From: Dyadobacter jiangsuensis
GTDB lineage: Bacteria; Bacteroidota; Bacteroidia; Cytophagales; Spirosomataceae
DNA length: 64,000 bases
Direction of reading: 5' to 3'
NCBI RefSeq assembly: GCF_003014695.1
Contig: NZ_PYAS01000015.1
Location: 62,001-126,000, forward strand
Shown here: piece by piece, positions 60,592 through 64,000 of the stretch
Layout of the letters: each line of letters begins with the position of its first letter
Position numbering within the stretch: the stretch's first letter is position 1
Program-made: the position numbers and the translations under genes
The notes under the pieces: generated by a model
What the model saw: the letters and a program-made list of their open reading frames with translations, nothing else
Database searches by the model: none
Told to the model about the DNA's origin: nothing

Positions 60592-62082
60592 TTATCTGTA
60601 ATAAGCTTCACTCCACCGCAACTCGTTTTTCAGCTGGCGCAGCGTGGTATTTTTATCGATCACAACCAGCTCGACCCCCACCATTTCGGCGAACGTTTCG
60701 ATATGTTCCGTCGTAAGGTTCTGGCTGAATGCGGTGTGGTGTGCGCCGCCGGCATAAATCCAGGCCGCGCAGCCTGTTTGCATATCCGGCTGAGGTTTCC
60801 AGAGCACACGTGCCACGGGCAGTTTCGGCAATTGTTCGGTTGCTTCCACGGCCTCCACTTCGTTCACAAGCAGACGGAAACGGTTGCCCATATCCACGAG
60901 CGAGACATTGAGCGCTGGCCCGGCCGGTGCATTGAACACCAGGCGAACGGGGTCCTCCTTCCCTCCTATTCCCAATGCGTGAACCTCCACCGAAGGCTTG
61001 CCCTTCGCAATACTCGGACAAATTTCCAGCATATGCGAACCGAGGACCAGGTTATTGGCTGGATTAAAATGATAGGTATAATCCTCCATAAACGAGTTGC
61101 CGCCCGGCAGGCCGCTGGCCATTACTTTCAGAGCACGCACCATCGCGGACGTCTTCCAGTCGCCTTCGCCGGCATAGCCGTAACCCGCGGCCATCATACG
61201 CTGCGAACCAATGCCGGGCAGCTGTTTCATGCCGTGCAGGTCTTCGAATGTGTTGGTATAGCCTTTGAAATTGCCGTCCCTGAGAAAGTATTTCAAACCG
61301 AGTTCGATTTTCGCGGCGTCGCGCAATGCCTGGTGGCGCTGCCCGCCGTTTTCCAGGCCGGAAGCAAGTTGGTAGGCATCGGCATACTCCCCGATCAATG
61401 CCGAAATTTCGGCATCCGACACCTGGTTGATTACTGCTACCAGGTCGCCCACCGCATAAGTGTTGACGGAAAAGCCGAAAGTCATCTCGGCAGCTACCTT
61501 ATCGCCGTCGGTTACGGCTACTTCCCGCATATTATCGCCGAAACGAACAAATTTCGCTCCTTTCAGATCATGACGGCCTGCTGCTACCCTCGCCCATTGC
61601 GCAAGGCCTTCCACCACATGCTCCTGCTGCCAATGTCCTACGATTACTTTGCGGTTCAATCGCATGCGCGTCATCATAAACCCGAACTCACGGTCGCCGT
61701 GCGCCGACTGGTTCAGGTTCATGAAATCCATATCGATCTCGGCCCAGGGAATATCGCGGTTGTATTGGGTATGTAAATGCAATAATGGCTTTTGCAGGAT
61801 CTGCAAGCCACGGATCCACATTTTGGCGGGGGAAAAAGTGTGCATCCAGGCTACTATGCCAATGCAATTAACAGCGCTGTTGGCTTCCTGAATGATGTTG
61901 TAGATTTCGTCCGGCGATTTGACGACGGGCTTAAAAATCACCCGCACAGGCACCTGTGGGGCTTCGTCGAGGTAACGGGCGATGATCTGCGAGTGTTCAT
62001 CGACCTGGCGGAGCGTTTCCTCGCCGTACAAATGCTGACTTCCGGTGATGAACCAGACTTCAAACTGTTTTAAATCAAGCAT
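60592..62082 (-). CDS. araA: L-arabinose isomerase
   Basis: A 496-residue enzyme of full family length (about 500). Characteristic segments: VWFITGSQHLYGEETLRQVD near the N terminus, QYNRDIPWAEIDMDFMNLNQ, GKPSVEVHALGIGGKEDPVR and GAHHTAFSQ. Isomerises L-arabinose to L-ribulose using Mn2+. Start ATG overlaps the araB stop by one base (TGATG), indicating translational coupling. No araC, transporter or arabinosidase is in the window, so regulation is not visible here. Confidence 0.97.
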   Translation of the reverse strand: MLDLKQFEVWFITGSQHLYGEETLRQVDEHSQIIARYLDEAPQVPVRVIFKPVVKSPDEIYNIIQEANSAVNCIGIVAWMHTFSPAKMWIRGLQILQKPLLHLHTQYNRDIPWAEIDMDFMNLNQSAHGDREFGFMMTRMRLNRKVIVGHWQQEHVVEGLAQWARVAAGRHDLKGAKFVRFGDNMREVAVTDGDKVAAEMTFGFSVNTYAVGDLVAVINQVSDAEISALIGEYADAYQLASGLENGGQRHQALRDAAKIELGLKYFLRDGNFKGYTNTFEDLHGMKQLPGIGSQRMMAAGYGYAGEGDWKTSAMVRALKVMASGLPGGNSFMEDYTYHFNPANNLVLGSHMLEICPSIAKGKPSVEVHALGIGGKEDPVRLVFNAPAGPALNVSLVDMGNRFRLLVNEVEAVEATEQLPKLPVARVLWKPQPDMQTGCAAWIYAGGAHHTAFSQNLTTEHIETFAEMVGVELVVIDKNTTLRQLKNELRWSEAYYR

Positions 62083-63746
62083 CAGGTGAGTTGTAAATAT
62101 CCTTTTTGTAAAAATTCATTTTCGATATAGGCACCGGCTTCCAGGTATTTCTGATAGAGCTGCTGATACACTGCCGACTGTACGTCGCGCGGCTGATATA
62201 CCGCATCGAACCCCGAACTCATCGCATCCTGCGCATCCTGCAAATTGGGATGTACCCCAGCCGCCACCGACGCGAACATCGCCGCGCCCAATGCACAGGC
62301 CTGTTCCGAAGCCGCTACTTTAATGGGCATATTGAGCACATCGGCCAGCGTTTGCATCACGAATGCCGATTTCTTCGCCACGCCGCCAATCGCGATCACC
62401 TGGTGAATAGGTACGCCTTCATTCCGGAAGCGTTCGACAATGGCCTTGGAACCATACGCGGTAGCTTCCACCAATGCTTTAAATATGCGTGCGCTGTCGC
62501 TGGCCAGGTTCAGACCGAGCAAGCCGCCTTTGAGCGTGTGCTTCGCATCAGGGGTACGGCGGCCATTGAGCCAGTCGATGGCGATAATGTCTTTTTCAGT
62601 AACCGGGAGTTTTGCCGCTTGCTCCGCCAAATGCGGAATCAATTGCTTCGAAAGCCTCAAAGCCTCTTCTTCGCCCAGTAATGTCCGCACGGGTTCAATG
62701 ATGAGTTTGGAAAACCAGGCATAAATATCTCCGAACGCCGATTGCCCCGCTTCCATGCCCAGCATACCCGGTACTATGGAGCCATCAACCTGCCCGCAAA
62801 TGCCTTTGATCAGCAAATGCCCTACCTCCTCATTCGGCGCTACCAGCATATCGCAGGTGGAGGTACCAATTACCTTACATAATGAATACGGCTCGATGAG
62901 CGCACCTACCGCGCCCATATGCGCGTCGAACGCGCCCACCCCTATAACCACGTCCGTAGGAATGCCTAATTTCGCAGCCCATTCTTTGGAAATGGCGCCC
63001 ATGGGTTGGTCGGAGGTTGCCGTATCGGCAAAGAGCCGGTCGCGAAGTCCGTCCAGCAAAGGATCGAGTTCCCGGAAGAATGCATTGGATGGAAGGCCAT
63101 CAAAATCCTGATGCCAGAGTGCCTTGTGACCTGCGGCACAGCGCGAACGTTTCAATCGAAGCGGATCGGTAATGCCGGTCAACTCGGCCGAGATCCAGTC
63201 GCAATGCTCCACCCAGGAGAATGCGCTTTCCCGTACAGCCTCGTCCACGCGCAGTGTACGCAGGATTTTGGCCCAAAACCATTCGGATGAATAGATACCG
63301 CCCACATATTTGGTAAAATCAATATCATAGCTGTGCGCCAGCCGGTTGATTTCCTCGGCCTCCGCATTGGCGGTATGGTCTTTCCAGAGGATAAACATTC
63401 CATTGGGGTTCTCTGCAAACTCCGGCAGCAACGCCAGCGGGGTGCCGTTTCTGTCCACTGCGACGGGTGTAGAGCCAGTGGTATCCACCGAAATACCCCG
63501 CACATTTTGCCTTACGGCCGGCGGCGCCTGGTCAAGCGCATTGCGGACAGCGTTTTCCAGACTTTCGAGATAGTCGAGCGGGTGCTGCCGGAACTGCGAA
63601 ACAGCCGCATCACAATATTTACCTTGCTTCCACCGGGGATACTCCTGCACGGCGGTTCCTGCCTGCTCTCCCGTGTCCGCATTCACTACCAATGCCCTCA
63701 CTGAGTCGGTACCGAAATCGATACCAATGACGTAATTCTCCTTCAT
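62082..63746 (-). CDS. araB: L-ribulokinase
   Basis: A 554-residue FGGY-family kinase: ATP-binding IGIDFGTDSVRALVV at the N terminus, VDTTGSTPVAVD, and GVAKKSAFVMQTLADVLNMP with ASEQACALGAAMFA at the C terminus. Phosphorylates L-ribulose at O5. First gene of the araBAD unit; a -7 promoter-like element lies about 60 bp upstream. Full length for the family. Confidence 0.97.
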   Translation of the reverse strand: MKENYVIGIDFGTDSVRALVVNADTGEQAGTAVQEYPRWKQGKYCDAAVSQFRQHPLDYLESLENAVRNALDQAPPAVRQNVRGISVDTTGSTPVAVDRNGTPLALLPEFAENPNGMFILWKDHTANAEAEEINRLAHSYDIDFTKYVGGIYSSEWFWAKILRTLRVDEAVRESAFSWVEHCDWISAELTGITDPLRLKRSRCAAGHKALWHQDFDGLPSNAFFRELDPLLDGLRDRLFADTATSDQPMGAISKEWAAKLGIPTDVVIGVGAFDAHMGAVGALIEPYSLCKVIGTSTCDMLVAPNEEVGHLLIKGICGQVDGSIVPGMLGMEAGQSAFGDIYAWFSKLIIEPVRTLLGEEEALRLSKQLIPHLAEQAAKLPVTEKDIIAIDWLNGRRTPDAKHTLKGGLLGLNLASDSARIFKALVEATAYGSKAIVERFRNEGVPIHQVIAIGGVAKKSAFVMQTLADVLNMPIKVAASEQACALGAAMFASVAAGVHPNLQDAQDAMSSGFDAVYQPRDVQSAVYQQLYQKYLEAGAYIENEFLQKGYLQLT

Positions 63747-63806
63747 AAATGTCGGTTTAGGATGTTCTCAGACCAATTTGATGCATTTATTTAATTAATC
63801 ACCTAA

Positions 63807-63814
63807 CAAATATA
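63807..63814 (-). promoter_or_regulatory. putative -7 promoter element of araBAD
   Basis: Minus strand reads TATATTTG, matching TAnnTTTG, 61 bp before the araB start. No good -33 element was found at the usual spacing. Confidence 0.45.
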
Positions 63815-63856
63815 AATAAATTTGCTTTTAGTGTAGTATTGACACAATTTAAATTT

Positions 63857-64000
63857 TATGAAAAGGAGGAAAGGGAAAATGGAAGAAGGGGAAGAAAGGG
63901 AGAAGTCGAATCGCGTAGCGATGCAATATTGGTAGTCACCTCCCTTTCCTCCATCCTCCCCTTCCTCCTTCCTCCTTCCTCCCCTTCCTCCCCTTCCTCC
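63857..64000. repeat. polypurine tract facing polypyrimidine tract
   Basis: About 46 nt of almost pure purine (63859-63905) and at least 60 nt of almost pure pyrimidine (63938-64000, running off the edge), made of GGAGGAAGG/CCTTCCTCC-type words. They can pair as a long imperfect hairpin around a short loop holding TCGC-GTA-GCGA. Upstream of araB. Confidence 0.8.

Noticed and set aside
60220..61776. 518-residue plus-strand frame
   Set aside because: Antisense shadow of araA and araD, which are certain genes.

Overview
The window looks like the chromosome of a Gram-negative Bacteroidota, most likely a Cytophagales close to Dyadobacter or Spirosoma. This rests on paired SusC/SusD proteins, a T9SS-type C-terminal sorting domain, GLPGLI and PF14121-type porin families, Bacteroidota-style -7 promoter elements (TAnnTTTG) and a tmRNA tag ending in YAMAA. 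Species assignment is inference. No rRNA, no ordinary tRNA and no CRISPR array was seen.

Region 1 (1-12.3 kb): after the 3' end of a BamA/TamA-like gene lies an accessory locus with an XRE-cupin regulator, a phosphonatase-like HAD hydrolase, two Tat-exported metallophosphoesterases, a SusD/SusC pair, an OPA-family (organophosphate:phosphate) MFS transporter and an alcohol dehydrogenase of the type repeatedly found with phosphonate catabolism genes. Together they read as a scavenging locus for phosphonates or phosphonate esters wired to a SusCD importer. I regard this as one of the two most interesting systems here. TAAACAA-type boxes and perfect inverted repeats occur in its promoter regions.

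Region 2 (12.3-20.7 kb): a glycan utilisation locus with a multidomain GH29 alpha-L-fucosidase, a second SusD/SusC pair and an AraC regulator. Region 3 (20.7-24.9 kb): a visibly AT-richer islet with an IS3-type transposase remnant, a lipoprotein and a T9SS-secreted trypsin-like protease, ending next to the tmRNA gene (ssrA, minus strand, encoded tag GESTYAMAA).

Region 4 (24.9-50.6 kb): mostly housekeeping and envelope genes. A TonB receptor faces a BlaI/M56/PepSY module across a BlaI-like operator. Then come hemF, menC, lpxK, a porin, miaE, an AddB-like Fe-S nuclease, a PLP dehydratase, an OmpA lipoprotein, a GLPGLI plus beta-barrel pair, a phosphodiesterase, an M28 peptidase with PDZ domain, MerR and START-domain proteins, an acyltransferase and an esterase.

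Region 5 (51.1-58.8 kb): a signalling locus. A ThiF/E1-nitroreductase fusion is translationally packed with a GNAT-fold acyltransferase, a 7TMR-DISM histidine kinase, a REC-kinase hybrid and a REC protein, opposite a divergent REC protein. It may make and sense a small molecule; this is the second exciting candidate.

Region 6 (59-64 kb): small ORFs, a perfect 235-bp tandem duplication that copies a 49-codon ORF and the araD 3' end, and the araBAD operon on the minus strand. Three intergenic regions (45.8, 47.3 and 63.9 kb) share an unusual design: inverted arms built of short degenerate tandem words.
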